Shown here piece by piece: positions 47,478-61,389 of a stretch of DNA of 64,000 bases. Location of the stretch: assembly GCF_964340395.1 (NCBI RefSeq), contig NC_135564.1, forward strand, positions 22,809,287 to 22,873,286, in the 5' to 3' direction. Each line of letters begins with the position of its first letter. Within the stretch, counting starts at the first letter, position 1. This DNA comes from Glandiceps talaboti. Lineage: Eukaryota; Hemichordata; Enteropneusta; Spengelidae. Made by a program: the position numbers and the translations under genes. Below the pieces are notes generated by a model. It did no database searches and had not been told where the DNA came from. It worked only from the letters and a program-made list of their open reading frames with translations.

Positions 47478-48630
47478 AATAATGTGTAGAAATAAAAACT
47501 ACAGAACAATACACATATCTTGGTGTAACATTCAAGGCCAATTGTTCTATGAGCTCCACAGCAGACAGACTCTCAGACAAAGTCAGCAAAGCTGCAATAA
47601 TCCAGTCACAAATATATACAACAAATATGAGCAGTACCAAGATAAAGGAATAACTCATGAATACAACACAACTACCTATCCTAACATATGCTGGAGAAAT
47701 ATGGGGTGTTCTCCAAAATCAAATAACTTGGGACAAAACAAAGACAGAACAATTCCATCTACGTTTTTGCTGCCAAATAATAATGGTCAGCAACAGAGTG
47801 AGCAAAATAGGATGCAGAATGGAACTTGGGAGAGAACCACTGATTAGTAGGATATACTGCTCAGCAATAAACTATTACAAACACCTCAAGACATTAGACA
47901 ATAACAATTTAGCTTTTCATGCAATGAATGACATGGAGAACAATAATTACACAGGTTCATGGCTAACTACCTTTGAACACAATTTACAATTATATAGCAC
48001 CAAATATATCACAAATTTAACAAAACAAGAACTATACAACTCAATTAGACAATACTTTATCAACCAATGGAATAAAAATAACAAAAGGGAAAACTCTAAA
48101 TTACGTACATACAAAAACTTCAAAAATTCCCTGGAACAAGAAGAATACATTAAAGTAATGAACAATAAACAACACATCAAAACAATGGCCAAATTTAGTT
48201 TGAGTTGCCACCAACTTGCCATTGAGAAGTGTAGACATACAAAACCCAAGACACTAGTGGAAGACAGACTATGTAAACATTGTAAAGAAATAGAAGATGA
48301 AGGACATCATCTAATTCATTGTAAATTATATACAAAACAAAGAGAAAATTTTTTTAATATTATTACTACTGTAAACCCAAACTTTATACATTTAGATGGA
48401 GTAGAGCAATTTACATATATACTACAATCAAAACATAAGGATATTATAACTGCTCCTTTTATATATACCTGAATAGTATAAATAGACAAACACTAGAACT
48501 ATTCTATACTTTCATATTTATAACTTAGATATTTACTTAGATTATTATTAACTTTATTTCTTTTAAATACCAAATTAGAAATATAAAATTTTCTAAACGG
48601 TTGAAATAAAGTTTTATCTTATCTTATCTA
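47478..48630 (+). mobile_element. 5'-truncated LINE with (TTATC)n tail
   Basis: Only the C-terminal third of the element is present, followed by a short 3' UTR and the tail gttttatcttatcttatct. The left edge lies in an AATAAA-type simple repeat. Target duplication not identified. Confidence 0.8.
47486..48472 (+). pseudogene. LINE ORF2 C-terminal region
   Basis: The frame begins VEIKTTEQYTYLGVTFKANC, the conserved end of the reverse-transcriptase palm/thumb (YLGV-x-F). It passes one in-frame stop (TAA at 47651, where Leu is likely ancestral) and goes on through LPILTYAGEIWG to a C-terminal Cys/His cluster, CKHCKEIEDEGHHLIHCKLY, typical of several LINE clades. Apart from that single stop the remaining 271 codons are intact, so this is a fairly young copy. 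The catalytic RT core and endonuclease are missing. Confidence 0.85.
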
Positions 48631-48833
48631 ATGTAATTGAATGTAATCCAAGGGTCCTATGGTGTTTTATGTTGGAGGTTTATTGTGAAGCTTCTTAGAC
48701 AAGTAAGATTAATTTGAAAAACAGATCCAAGAAATGGAGAAAAGATGTTCAAAGAAATTAATAGTATGGATTTTAGATATCCCATACATTATACAACATT
48801 GGGGCCTAATACTGGGGTATATGTGGGGAAATA

Positions 48834-49354
48834 GTTCATAGTGTCTAATCCAATGAAATAACAGGTATCATAGTGTCTAATCCAATGAAATAACAGGTAT
48901 CATGGTGTCTAATCCAATGAAATAACAGGTATCATAGTGTCTAATCCAATGAAATAACAGGTATCATAGTGTCTAATCCAATGAAATAACAGGTATCATA
49001 GTGTCTAATCCAATGAAATAACAGGTATCATAGTGTCTAATCCAATGAAATAACAGGTATCATAGTGTCTAATCCAATGAAATAACAGGTATCATAGTGT
49101 CTAATCCAATGAAATAACAGGTATCATAGTGTATAATCCAATGAAATAACAGGTATCATAGTGTCTAATCCAATGAAATAACAGGTATCATGGTGTCTAA
49201 TCCAATGAAATAACAGGTATCATAGTGTCTAATCCAATGAAATAACAGGTATCATAGTGTCTAATCCAATGAAATAACAGGTATCATAGTGTATAATCCA
49301 ATGAAATAACAGGTATCATAGTGTCTAATCCAATGAAATAACAGGTATCATGGT
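48834..49354 (+). repeat. 32-bp minisatellite, 16 units
   Basis: The unit is catagtgtctaatccaatga plus aataacaggtat, nearly identical throughout (a few CATGG and GTATAATCC variants), so expansion is recent. It ends 12 bp before the target duplication of transposon copy 2. Confidence 0.95.
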
Positions 49355-49375
49355 AAGCATGTTATTATTTAAAAT

Positions 49376-50174
49376 CAGTCGGTACAAAATGCAGGTACAG
49401 GACAGGCCAGGCCAGATCAGCTATCTACTGAATATTTTTTTTGGATTCACATTCACTTCAGATCCAAAGATATGAATTAATCAGTCATTATATTTGTTGT
49501 AGGTTTTCGATTAGTTGTCAGGTTATTTTTTCAAAGCAATTCACCATCAGTTATTTTTGTTCTCAAAAAATCGTCATGCAATTAGTGTCTTGTGTTCTAG
49601 GAATTACATTTTTCACGTAGATTTCAGTATTTATTTATAACACAGCACGATTTGCACAAATTAAATAATTTGTATTATTGCAATATGTTTAGGACAAGAA
49701 TGTGTGAATTTCACTTGGCTAAATGAAGTGACAATTGCTTATTCAAGAACAAAACATCTTGGGATATTAGTCCAGGTGCGTCATCCCCAAAGATAAATAA
49801 TGATCTAGCAGGTGACTCTGTTTCAGGACTGAAAATCTGTCACCCTAACTCAGAGGCAGTTCACAAAATTGATAAAAACAGTGAAAATTAGTGCCCTCCA
49901 TACGTCCTAATAAGTGCATTCCAAATGGAAAGGTCAAAGGTTATTCAGTGGGTGATATAACATGTATAGTAATAATTATTAGAATATATCAAGTGAAACT
50001 GTGTGTAATAAGAATATTTCAAAGTTAGCTTTATATTGAATCTGTTTTATATGAATGTTTAAAATTACGCTTTCATATTAGCATTAGAATTATCATTTAT
50101 AGAAGAGAAGGTGAAATTTGCCATGAAAACCTGAACCGGCCTGGCCTGGCATGTACCCGGCCTGTACCTGTGGA
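49376..50174. mobile_element. GGCCAGG-ended DNA transposon, copy 2
   Basis: The left end is cagtcggtacaaaatgcagg plus tacaggacaggccaggcc. The right end ggcctgtacctgtgg lacks the last bases seen in copy 1. Direct flanks atttaaaat (49367-49375 and 50175-50183) are identical, giving an 8- or 9-bp target duplication. About 800 bp, no ORF. Confidence 0.8.
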
Positions 50175-50299
50175 ATTTAAAATATGGTATGCGTTCAAGT
50201 TCGAATTAATGCTGCAGATAGCATACATGTCTGTTATGTTTTCTGTAATTTTCATAGGTTTGAGTGTGTGCTAGTGTTTGTGTGGTAGCCTCCTTAAAA

Positions 50300-51270
50300 C
50301 GTCAGTGACCCACTGGTACCAGCAATAAATACTATTATCAACATTTCACTTCAAACTGGTACTGTCCCTGATGCTTTCAAATCCATTGTGACTCCTCTAC
50401 TGAAAAAAGTCTTCATTGGATCCAGAAGTTCTCAAAAAACGTACAGATCAATTTCCAAGCTACTATTTCTATCAAAGATATCTAAGAAAACTGGAGCAAA
50501 TAGACTCACGGACTACCTCAACAACAATTCACTACTCGAACACCTTCAGTCTGCCTTTAAGTCAGTCACCATTAATTGTCAACCTTCATCAACAAGTCCA
50601 CTTCAGTTTGGTGTACATGTACCTCAAGGTTCAGTACTCGGCCCACTCGTATTCTCTCTTTACAAGGGACCACTTGGACAACTTATTCGCCACCAAGATC
50701 TTAAATTCTGGTCCACAAATGCGCTGTCTAACAAACAAGTCTATCACTGACTTTCCCCAGGGCCAACACCTCAACTGCAGTTTCAAGCATCGAGGACTGT
50801 CTGGTATGTAGATAAAAAAAAACAATCGACGATCCTCAACAAGTTACAGCTGAATGACGGACAACTGAAATACTGCACATTCGTTCAAGATTCGACCGCT
50901 CTCTTTCCACCATTAAACAACAATTGACAGTATACAGGTTGGATTGAGCACAATTCAACCATCCACCTCTGCTTGCAACATTTGGTTCATGTTCGATACC
51001 ACACACGATTTTAAGCAACACGTTATCCGAACCTGCAGGAACATTTATCTACATCCGTCGTATTGTCTCATTCGGAAATATCTCTCTCTAGATGCCTGCA
51101 AGAAAATTATATACTCTACCATCGCTACACAACTAGCCCTTTTGTCAATGCTTGTCATATTCATGTCCTTAATTGCCTGTCATCTGAATTTCTATGGGTA
51201 TCGACAGATATAAACAGGTTTACATTCAATTCGACAAACACTCCAAAAACACATTACCTTCTAGATCACG
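50300..51270 (+). pseudogene. Decayed Jockey-superfamily LINE reverse transcriptase
   Basis: Pieces in order on the plus strand with several frame changes: VTPLLKK, then TYRSISKLLFLSKISKKTGA and ANRLTDYLNNNSLLEHLQSA (50390-50560); PLQFGVHVPQGSVLGPLVFS (50600-50660), the QGSVLGP motif; and NIWFMFDTTHDFKQHVIRTC with IRKYLSLDACKKIIYSTIAT (50970-51130) from the C-terminal side. The stretch with the FADD box has been lost. Inactive. Confidence 0.85.
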
Positions 51271-51289
51271 TTACGACGACATTGTTGCA

Positions 51290-52020
51290 TTATGGGTGTT
51301 GTCCATAGCAACAATTATCTTAGCAATTAACGTCTAGCGTCACTGGCGAATAAACCCCACGTGACAGGACATGTACGTCATGACCTTGGTCTCTATATAG
51401 CTAAAGATCAAGATTTCAATTTTTGACAGCTGATTAGTTGATCAATCTTTGTACATTGTTTATATGATGTATTTAGTAAGATAAGTTCATTTACTTCCAT
51501 AAGATAAAAAGATCAGACATTGTCACATTGGAAAAAAGCTTTGAGAGAATACTGTGAATGTATTGAGAATGTTTATTAATTAATCAATTTCTGGGAAACG
51601 ATGAAAAGAAGTATAGTAATAATATTGTAAGGATGTTCAATAAAACAAGGCATAGAGTAGAACTAAGAATCCAACAATCAAGTTGTTGTCCAAATATATG
51701 CCATGAAATGATATGAACAAGTAGGGAATGCTTCTCGTTTCTGACTCCATATAAGCAGTTTATGGGACTAATATTAAATTCCATTCAATGTTATATTTTG
51801 ATCTGTTTTCACAATGAGTGTCATCCCATCATGCAATTAAACACGATAACGGAAATTATATTCCTCAATTAATGCATTCGTTATCAATATTAATATGCCA
51901 TGTAATTTAGTGTTAAGTCAGTAGTGATATACATAAGAACGATGAATTCCTGAAATGTGTGTAAAACTCTGTACATGGATTTGACACCAAATACGCCAAT
52001 GTGGAAAAATATACATGGAA
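51290..52020. other. No supported gene
   Basis: AT-rich unique sequence between a LINE relic and the large satellite. A minus-strand 66-codon ORF with a hydrophobic C-terminal half (51584-51784) is not convincing. Confidence 0.3.
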
Positions 52021-52029
52021 TGAATTCAA

Positions 52030-55000
52030 GAGACATTCAAAACTACAAAATACATTCAAAACTACGAAATACACTCTAACTGTCGAATACATTCTAAACT
52101 ACGAAATACACTCTAACTGTCGAATACATTCTAAACTACGAAATACACTCTAACTGTCGAATACATTCTAAACTACGAAATACACTCTAATTGTCGAATA
52201 CTACATTCTAAACTACGAAATACACTCTAATTGTCGAATACATTCAAAACTACGAAATACACTCTAACTGTCGAATACACTCTAATTGTCGAATACTACA
52301 TTCTAAACTACGAAATACACTCTAACTGTCGAATACACTCTAATTGTCGAATACTACATTCTAAACTACGAAATACACTCTAACTGTCGAATACACTCTA
52401 ATTGTCGAATACTACATTCTAAACTACGAAATACACTCTAACTGTCGAATACACTCTAATTGTCGAATACTACATTCTAAACTACGAAATACACTCTAAC
52501 TGTCGAATACACTCTAATTGTCGAATACTACATTCTAAACTACGAAATACACTCTAAATGTCGAATACACTCTAATTGTCGAATACTACATTCTAAACTA
52601 CGAAATACACTCTAATTGTCGAATACTACATTCTAAACTACGAAATACACTCTAATTGTCGAATACATTCTAAACTACGAAATACACTCTAACTGTCGAA
52701 TATTACATTCAAAACTACGAAATACACTCTAACTGTCGAATACACTCTAATTGTCGAATACTACATTCTAAACTACGAAATACACTCTAATTGTCGAATA
52801 CTACATTCAAAACTGCGAAATACACTCTAACTGTCGAATACATTCTAAACTACGAAATACACTCTAACTGTCGAATACATTCTAAACTACGAAATACACT
52901 CTAACTGTCGAATACTACATTCTAAACTACGAAATACACTCTAATTGTGGAATACATTCTAAACTACGAAATACACTCTAACTGTCGAATACTACATTCA
53001 AAACTGCGAAATACACTCTAATTGTGGAATACATTCTAAACTACGAAATACACTCTAACTGTCGAATACTACATTCTAAACTACGAAATACACTCTAATT
53101 GTCGAATATTACATTCAAAACTACGAAATACACTCTAATTGTCGAATACATTCTAAACTACGAAATACACTCTAACTGTCGAATACTACATTCAAAACTG
53201 CGAAATACACTCTAATTGTGGAATACATTCTAAACTACGAAATACACTCTAACTGTCGAATACTACATTCTAAACTACGAAATACACTCTAATTGTCGAA
53301 TATTACATTCAAAACTACGAAATACACTCTAATTGTGGAATACATTCTAAACTACGAAATACACTCTAACTGTCGAATACTACATTCTAAACTACGAAAT
53401 ACACTCTAACTGTCGAATACTACATTCAAAACTACGAAATACACTCTAATTGTGGAATACTACATTCAAAACTACGAAATACACTCTAATTGTGGAATAC
53501 TACATTCAAAACTACGAAATACACTCTAACTGTCGAATATTACATTCAAAACTACGAAATACACTCTAACTGTCGAATACTACATTCTAAACTACGAAAT
53601 ACACTCTAACTGTCGAATACTACATTCAAAACTACGAAATACACTCTAATTGTGGAATACTACATTCAAAACTACGAAATACACTCTAATTGTGGAATAC
53701 TACATTCAAAACTACGAAATACACTCTAATTGTCGAATATTACATTCAAAACTACGAAATACACTCTAATTGTGGAATACTACATTCAAAACTACGAAAT
53801 ACACTCTAATTGTCGAATATTACATTCAAAACTACGAAATACACTCTAATTGTGGAATACTACATTCAAAACTACGAAATACACTCTAATTGTCGAATAT
53901 TACATTCAAAACTACGAAATACACTCTAATTGTCGAATACTACATTCTAAACTACGAAATACACTCTAATTGTCGAATACTACATTCAAAACTACGAAAT
54001 ACACTCTAACTGTCGAATACTACATTCAAAACTACGAAATACACTCTAATTGTCGAATACTACATTCTAAACTACGAAATACACTCTAATTGTCGAATAC
54101 TACATTCAAAACTACGAAATACACTCTAATTGTCGAATACTACATTCTAAACTACGAAATACACTCTAATTGTGGAATACTACATTCAAAACTACGAAAT
54201 ACACTCTAACTGTCGAATACTACATTCTAAACTACGAAATACACTCTAATTGTGGAATACTACATTCTAAACTACGAAATACACTCTAACTGTCGAATAC
54301 TACATTCAAAACTACGAAATACACTCTAATTGTCGAATACTACATTCAAAACTACGAAATACACTCTAATTGTCGAATACTACATTCTAAACTACGAAAT
54401 ACACTCTAATTGTGGAATACTACATTCAAAACTACGAAATACACTCTAATTGTCGAATACTACATTCTAAACTACGAAATACACTCTAACTGTCGAATAC
54501 TACATTCTAAACTACGAAATACACTCTAATTGTCGAATACTACATTCAAAACTACGAAATACACTCTAATTGTCGAATATTACATTCAAAACTACGAAAT
54601 ACACTCTAATTGTCGAATACATTCTAAACTACGAAATACACTCTAACTGTCGAATACTACATTCAAAACTGCGAAATACACTCTAATTGTGGAATACATT
54701 CTAAACTACGAAATACACTCTAACTGTCGAATACTACATTCAAAACTGCGAAATACACTCTAATTGTGGAATACATTCTAAACTGCGAAATACACTCTAA
54801 TTGTGGAATACATTCTAAACTGCGAAATACACTCTAATTGTCGAATACATTCTAAACTACGAAATACACTCTAACTGTCGAATACATTCTAAACTGCGAA
54901 ATACACTCTAACTGTCGAATACATTCAAAACTGCGAAATACATTCTAACTGTCGAATACATTCAAAACTGCGAAATACACTCTAACTGTCGAATACATTC

Positions 55001-57348
55001 AAAACTGCGAAATACACTCTAACTGTCGAATACATTCAAAACTGCGAAATACACTCTAACTGTCGAATACATTCAAAACTGTGAAATACACTCTAACTGT
55101 CGAATACATTCAAAACTGCGAAATACACTCTAACTGTCGAATACATTCAAAACTGCGAAATACACTCTAACTGTCGAATACATTCAAAACTGCGAAATAC
55201 ACTCTAACTGTCGAATACATTCAAAACTGCGAAATACACTCTAACTGTCGAATACATTCAAAACTGCGAAATACACTCTAACTGTCGAATACATTCAAAA
55301 CTGCGAAATACACTCTAACTGTCGAATACATTCTAAACTGCGAAATACACTCTAACTGTCGAATACATTCTAAACTGCGAAATACACTCTAAATGTCGAA
55401 TACACTCTAACTGTCGAATACATTCAAAACTGCGAAATATACTCTAACTGTCGAATACATTCTAAACTACGAAATACACTCTAACTGTCGAATACATTCT
55501 AAACTGCGAAATACACTCTAACTGTCGAATACATTCTAAACTGCGAAATACACTCTAATTGTGGAATACATTCTAAACTGCGAAATACACTCTAATTGTG
55601 GAATACATTCTAAACTGCGAAATACACTCTAATTGTCGAATACATTCTAAACTGCGAAATACACTCTAATTGTCGAATACATTCTAAACTACGAAATACA
55701 CTCTAACTGTCGAATACATTCTAAACTGCGAAATACACTCTAACTGTCGAATACATTCAAAACTGCGAAATACACTCTAACTGTCGAATACATTCAAAAC
55801 TGCGAAATACACTCTAACTGTCGAATACATTCTAAACTGCGAAATACACTCTAACTGTCGAATACATTCTAAACTGCGAAATACACTCTAATTGTGGAAT
55901 ACATTCTAAACTGCGAAATACACTCTAATTGTGGAATACATTCTAAACTGCGAAATACACTCTAATTGTGGAATACATTCTAAACTGCGAAATACACTCT
56001 AATTGTCGAATACATTCTAAACTGCGAAATACACTCTAATTGTCGAATACATTCTAAACTACGAAATACACTCTAACTGTCGAATACATTCTAAACTGCG
56101 AAATACACTCTAACTGTCGAATACATTCAAAACTGCGAAATACATTCTAACTGTCGAATACATTCAAAACTGCGAAATACACTCTAACTGTCGAATACAT
56201 TCAAAACTGCGAAATACACTCTAACTGTCGAATACATTCAAAACTGCGAAATACACTCTAACTGTCGAATACATTCAAAACTGCGAAATACACTCTAACT
56301 GTCGAATACATTCAAAACTGCGAAATACACTCTAACTGTCGAATACATTCAAAACTGCGAAATACACTCTAACTGTCGAATACATTCAAAACTGCGAAAT
56401 ACACTCTAACTGTCGAATACATTCAAAACTGCGAAATACACTCTAACTGTCGAATACATTCTAAACTGCGAAATACACTCTAACTGTCGAATACATTCTA
56501 AACTGCGAAATACACTCTAAATGTCGAATACACTCTAACTGTCGAATACATTCAAAACTGCGAAATATACTCTAACTGTCGAATACATTCTAAACTACGA
56601 AATACACTCTAACTGTCGAATACATTCTAAACTGCGAAATACACTCTAACTGTCGAATACATTCTAAACTGCGAAATACACTCTAATTGTGGAATACATT
56701 CTAAACTGCGAAATACACTCTAATTGTGGAATACATTCTAAACTGCGAAATACACTCTAATTGTCGAATACATTCTAAACTACGAAATACACTCTAACTG
56801 TCGAATACATTCTAAACTGCGAAATACACTCTAACTGTCGAATACATTCAAAACTGCGAAATACATTCTAACTGTCGAATACATTCAAAACTGCGAAATA
56901 CACTCTAACTGTCGAATACATTCAAAACTGCGAAATACACTCTAACTGTCGAATACATTCAAAACTGCGAAATACACTCTAACTGTCGAATACATTCAAA
57001 ACTGCGAAATACACTCTAACTGTCGAATACATTCAAAACTGCGAAATACACTCTAACTGTCGAATACATTCAAAACTGCGAAATACACTCTAACTGTCGA
57101 ATACATTCAAAACTGCGAAATACACTCTAACTGTCGAATACATTCAAAACTGCGAAATACACTCTAACTGTCGAATACATTCAAAACTGCGAAATACACT
57201 CTAACTGTCGAATACATTCAAAACTGCGAAATACACTCTAACTGTCGAATACATTCTAAACTGCGAAATACACTCTAACTGTCGAATACATTCTAAACTG
57301 CGAAATACACTCTAACTGTCGAATACATTCTAAACTACGAAATACACT
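52030..57348 (+). repeat. 37/40-bp satellite, about 140 units
   Basis: The unit is cattctaaactacgaaatac plus actctaactgtcgaata; a 40-bp form has an extra cta. The halves cattctaaactacgaa and cactctaactgtcgaa resemble each other, so the unit looks like an old dimer of ~18-bp words. Domains differ: 40-bp units with ACGAA prevail at about 52.9-54.6 kb and 37-bp units with GCGAA from 54.8 kb on. Rare variants recur at an offset of 1130 bp (for example the aaatgtcgaatacactc word at 55391 and 56521), showing block duplication. Confidence 0.95.
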
Positions 57349-57349
57349 A

Positions 57350-57852
57350 ATTCCTGCTGGGCAAACTCAAACAGACGAGCTCAAAACGTGAGCGATATGT
57401 CAGCGTACTACCAATTTCAAAATGCTGCATACGTTGCTACTTTTGCCGATTTTGACGGGATTCGGGTACCTCTGAACATTTCTTGGGTCTTGACGGCTCC
57501 ATAATTAATGTTGGAGTTAGGAAATGTCCGATTTTTTGGCAGAAAAGGTATAATTTAGCAGAAAAATCAACCCAACACTGATTCAGATCTGAATCGCTTA
57601 CGTGTTAACGTTTTAGTGTTTGCTTCAAGTTAAACATCGTAACGACAAAAACGCACAGAAAAACCCGTCAAAATCACAGCAAACTCTACAATCATTGCAG
57701 CTGTACGTCACTATGCATCATTCTATAGTATGTACTAACTTTTGCTACAAAATCCTTGGAATGAAGGTATGAGGCTCGTACAGTTACATTTTGGCTTACT
57801 TGCTTGCTCAGGGGTTAGAGTGGTTCAATGTCTGAATAGGCAAATATTCTGT

Positions 57853-57896
<44 letters not shown>

Positions 57897-58825
57897 CCAT
57901 AGCAATCAACGCGTCCACACGTATTTGAATTCAAGTCGCAAGTTTTTCTTGAACTTTCAAGTTACTGAATGAAGTCCCCGACTGAAGAGAAATTTAGAAG
58001 ATAGTTTGTTTGAAACCTGCTGTCCTGAAACCATGTACTGGCACGTGGGTTCTTGTGTTCTGAAAAATGTAATACCTGGATTTACTTTCACGGAAATGAT
58101 CGTGAACCAAGGTCAATGAACCGTCGCAGTTATTCAACATCTTTCAAATTGAATGGACTATAACACCCAGTGTGTACCACTCAGGGTCTCATCTTCAAGT
58201 TTATGTGCTAAGTATGAAAATTTTCTAATAACTACACATGAAGGAATATAATGAAATATCGTCTTATAGTGTCACTGTTTCATTGACAGTACCATTATTT
58301 GAAAGGGCGTCGAACTGTGTAGAAGTTAGGAAGGTACGTGATTTTGTTACCGATTCTCATATCATGGTAACTTTTTTGAACTCAGTTTAACAAACTAGCC
58401 CACATTGGGTGGGCAATATGCTGATTATTATTGAATGCATAACTTTACTTTATCAGCAGAAAATATTAACCAACACACCAATTTTGAGCCCGTCCGTGGA
58501 AGCAACTATCCTATTTTACACAAATTGTGTTACATTGGATTGCACTGACTCATACATGCTAAAAGTAAGGACATTATTTTTCGTTTATTTCTTTCCATGT
58601 TTTATGTCAAAATTTGGAAAGATTATCTGCATATTATATATGGTGATTTTGGTTACAATGGCAACGGATGTTCATAAAATGATCGCTATTTTAACTCAGC
58701 ATAACAAACTAATTAATATTCAAATAAACTCGATTATCTTTAAAATTATTATAGGCCTAATAAAAAAATTGTGTGTTCCGATTACGCTTAATTTTAGAAT
58801 AGGTGGGGTATGTAGATTATTGAGT
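57350..58825. other. No supported gene
   Basis: Mostly unique DNA with (gaca)n at 57853-57896. It begins with cgagctcaaaacgtgagcga and tactaccaatttcaaaatg, which resemble 18255-18310 inside the 16.79-18.62 kb transposon, so the first ~100 bp may be a relic of that family. Confidence 0.35.
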
Positions 58826-61375
58826 ATCATAACAATGAGCATCTCACACTCTGCTACACGTATTCCTATTGGGTATCATAACAATGACCATGCCGTACTC
58901 TACTAGAAGAATTCCTATTGGGTATCATAACAATGCACTTATCATACTCTAATAGACGTATTCCTATTGCGTATCATAACAATGCACTTATCATACTCTA
59001 ATAGACGTATTCCTATTGGGTATCATAACAATGCACTTATCATACTCTAATAGACGTATTCCTATTGGGTATCATAACAATGTACTTATCATACTCTACT
59101 AGACGTATTCCTATTGGGTATCATAACAATGTACTTATCATACTCTACTAGACGTATTCCTATTGGGTATCATAACAATGCCCTTGCCATACTCTACTAG
59201 ACATATTCCTATTGGGTATCATAACAATCACCTTATCATACTCTACTAGACGCATTCCTATTGTATATCATAACAATGACCATACCATACTCTACTCTAC
59301 TCTACGTATTCCTATTATATATAATAACAATGCCCTTATCATACTCTACTAGACGTATTCCTATTGGGTATCATAACAATGCCCTTATCATACTCTACTA
59401 GACGTATTCCTATTGGGTATCATAACAATGACCATACCATACTCTACTCTACTCCACGTATTCCTATTGTATATCATAACAATGCCCTTATCATACTCTA
59501 CTAGACGTATTCCTATTGGGTATCATAACAATGCCCTTATCATACTCTACTAGACGCATTCCTATTGGGTATCATAACAATGCCCTTATCATACTCTAAT
59601 AGACGTGTTCCTATTGGGTATGATAACAATGACCATACCATACTCTACTCTACTCCACGTATTCCTATTGGGTATCATAACAATCACCTTATCATACTCT
59701 ACTAGACGCATTCCTATTGGGTATGATAACAATGACCATACCATACTCTACTCTACTCCACGTATTCGTATTGGGTATCATAACAATGCCCTTATCATAC
59801 TCTAATAGACGTATTCCTATTGGGTATCATAACAATGCCCTTACCATACTCTACTCTACTGGACGTATTCCTATTGGGTATCATAACAATGCCCTTGCCA
59901 TACTCTACTAGACGTATTCCTATTGGGTATCATAACAATCACCTTATCATACTCTACTAGACGCATTCCTATTGGGTATCATAACAATGCCCTTACCATA
60001 CTCTACTCAAATAGACGTATTCCTATTGGGTATCATAACAATCACCTTATCATACTCTACTAGACGCATTCCTATTGGGTATCATAACGATGCCCTTGCC
60101 ATACTCTACTAGACGCATTCCTATTGGGTATCATAACAATGCCCTTACCATACTCTACTCTAATAGACGTATTCCTATTGGGTATCATAACAATCACCTT
60201 ATCATACTCTACTAGACGCATTCCTATTGGGTATCATAACGATGCCCTTGCCATACTCTACTAGACGTATTCCTATTGGGTATCATAACAATCACCTTAT
60301 CATACTCTACTAGACGCATTCCTATTGGGTATCATAACAATGCCCTTATCATACTCTACTAGACGTATTCCTATTGGGTATCATAACAATCACCTTATCA
60401 TACTCTACTAGACGCATTCCTATTGGGTATCATAACAATGCCCTTATCATACTCTACTAGACGCATTCCTATTGGGTATCATAACAATGCCCTTACCATA
60501 CTCTACTCTAATAGACGTATTCCTATTGGGTATCATAACAATCACCTTATCATACTCTACTAGACGTATTCCTATTGGGTATCATAAGAATGCCCTTGCC
60601 ATACTCTACTAGACGTATTCCTATTGGGTATCATAACAATCACCTTATCATACTCTACTAGACGCATTCCTATTGGGTATCATAACAATGCCCTTATCAT
60701 ACTCTACTAGACGCATTCCTATTGGGTATCATAACAATGCCCTTACCATACTCTACTCTAATAGACGTATTCCTATTGGGTATCATAACAATCACCTTAT
60801 CATACTCTACTAGACGCATTCCTATTGGGTATCATAACGATGCCCTTGCCATACTCTACTAGACGTATTCCTATTGGGTATCATAACAATCACCTTATCA
60901 TACTCTACTAGACGCATTCCTATTGGGTATCATAACAATGCCCTTATCATACTCTACTAGACGTATTCCTATTGGGTATCATAACAATGCCCTTATCATA
61001 CTCTACTAGACGTATTCCTATTGGGTATCATAAGAATGCCCTTGCCATACTCTACTAGACGTATTCCTATTGGGTATCATAAGAATGCCCTTGCCATACT
61101 CTACTAGACGTATTCCTATTGGGTATCATAACAATGCCCTTGCAATACTCTACTAGAAGTATTCCTATTGGGTATCATAACAATGCCCTTATCATACTCT
61201 ACTAGACGTATTCCTATTGGGTATCATAACAATGCCCTTGCCATACTCTACTAGACGTATTCCTATTGGGTATCATAACAATGACCATACCATACTCTAA
61301 TTTACTAGACGTATTCCTATTGGGTATCATAACAATGACCATATCATATTCTACTAGACGTGACGTGACGTATTC
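58826..61375 (+). repeat. 49-bp minisatellite, about 52 units
   Basis: The unit is gacgtattcctattgggtat, cataacaatgcccttatcat, actctacta. Variants (CACCTTATC, GACCATACC, CTACTCTA insertion) recur in fixed order, again indicating block copying. ORFs reading RIPIGYHNN are artefacts. Confidence 0.95.
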
Positions 61376-61389
61376 CTCTTGAATACCAC

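Noticed and set aside
47437-47658. Minus-strand ORF starting with a signal-peptide-like stretch, considered as exon 1 of the acidic gene
   Set aside because: It lies antisense to the LINE ORF C-terminal region and has no donor in the needed phase that I could identify.
52030-57348. CRISPR array or similar
   Set aside because: Units are contiguous with no unique spacers, the genome is eukaryotic and there are no cas-like genes. It is a satellite.
58409-58906. 165-codon plus-strand ORF
   Set aside because: Hydrophobic AT-rich translation that runs into the 49-bp array; no motif and no splice context.
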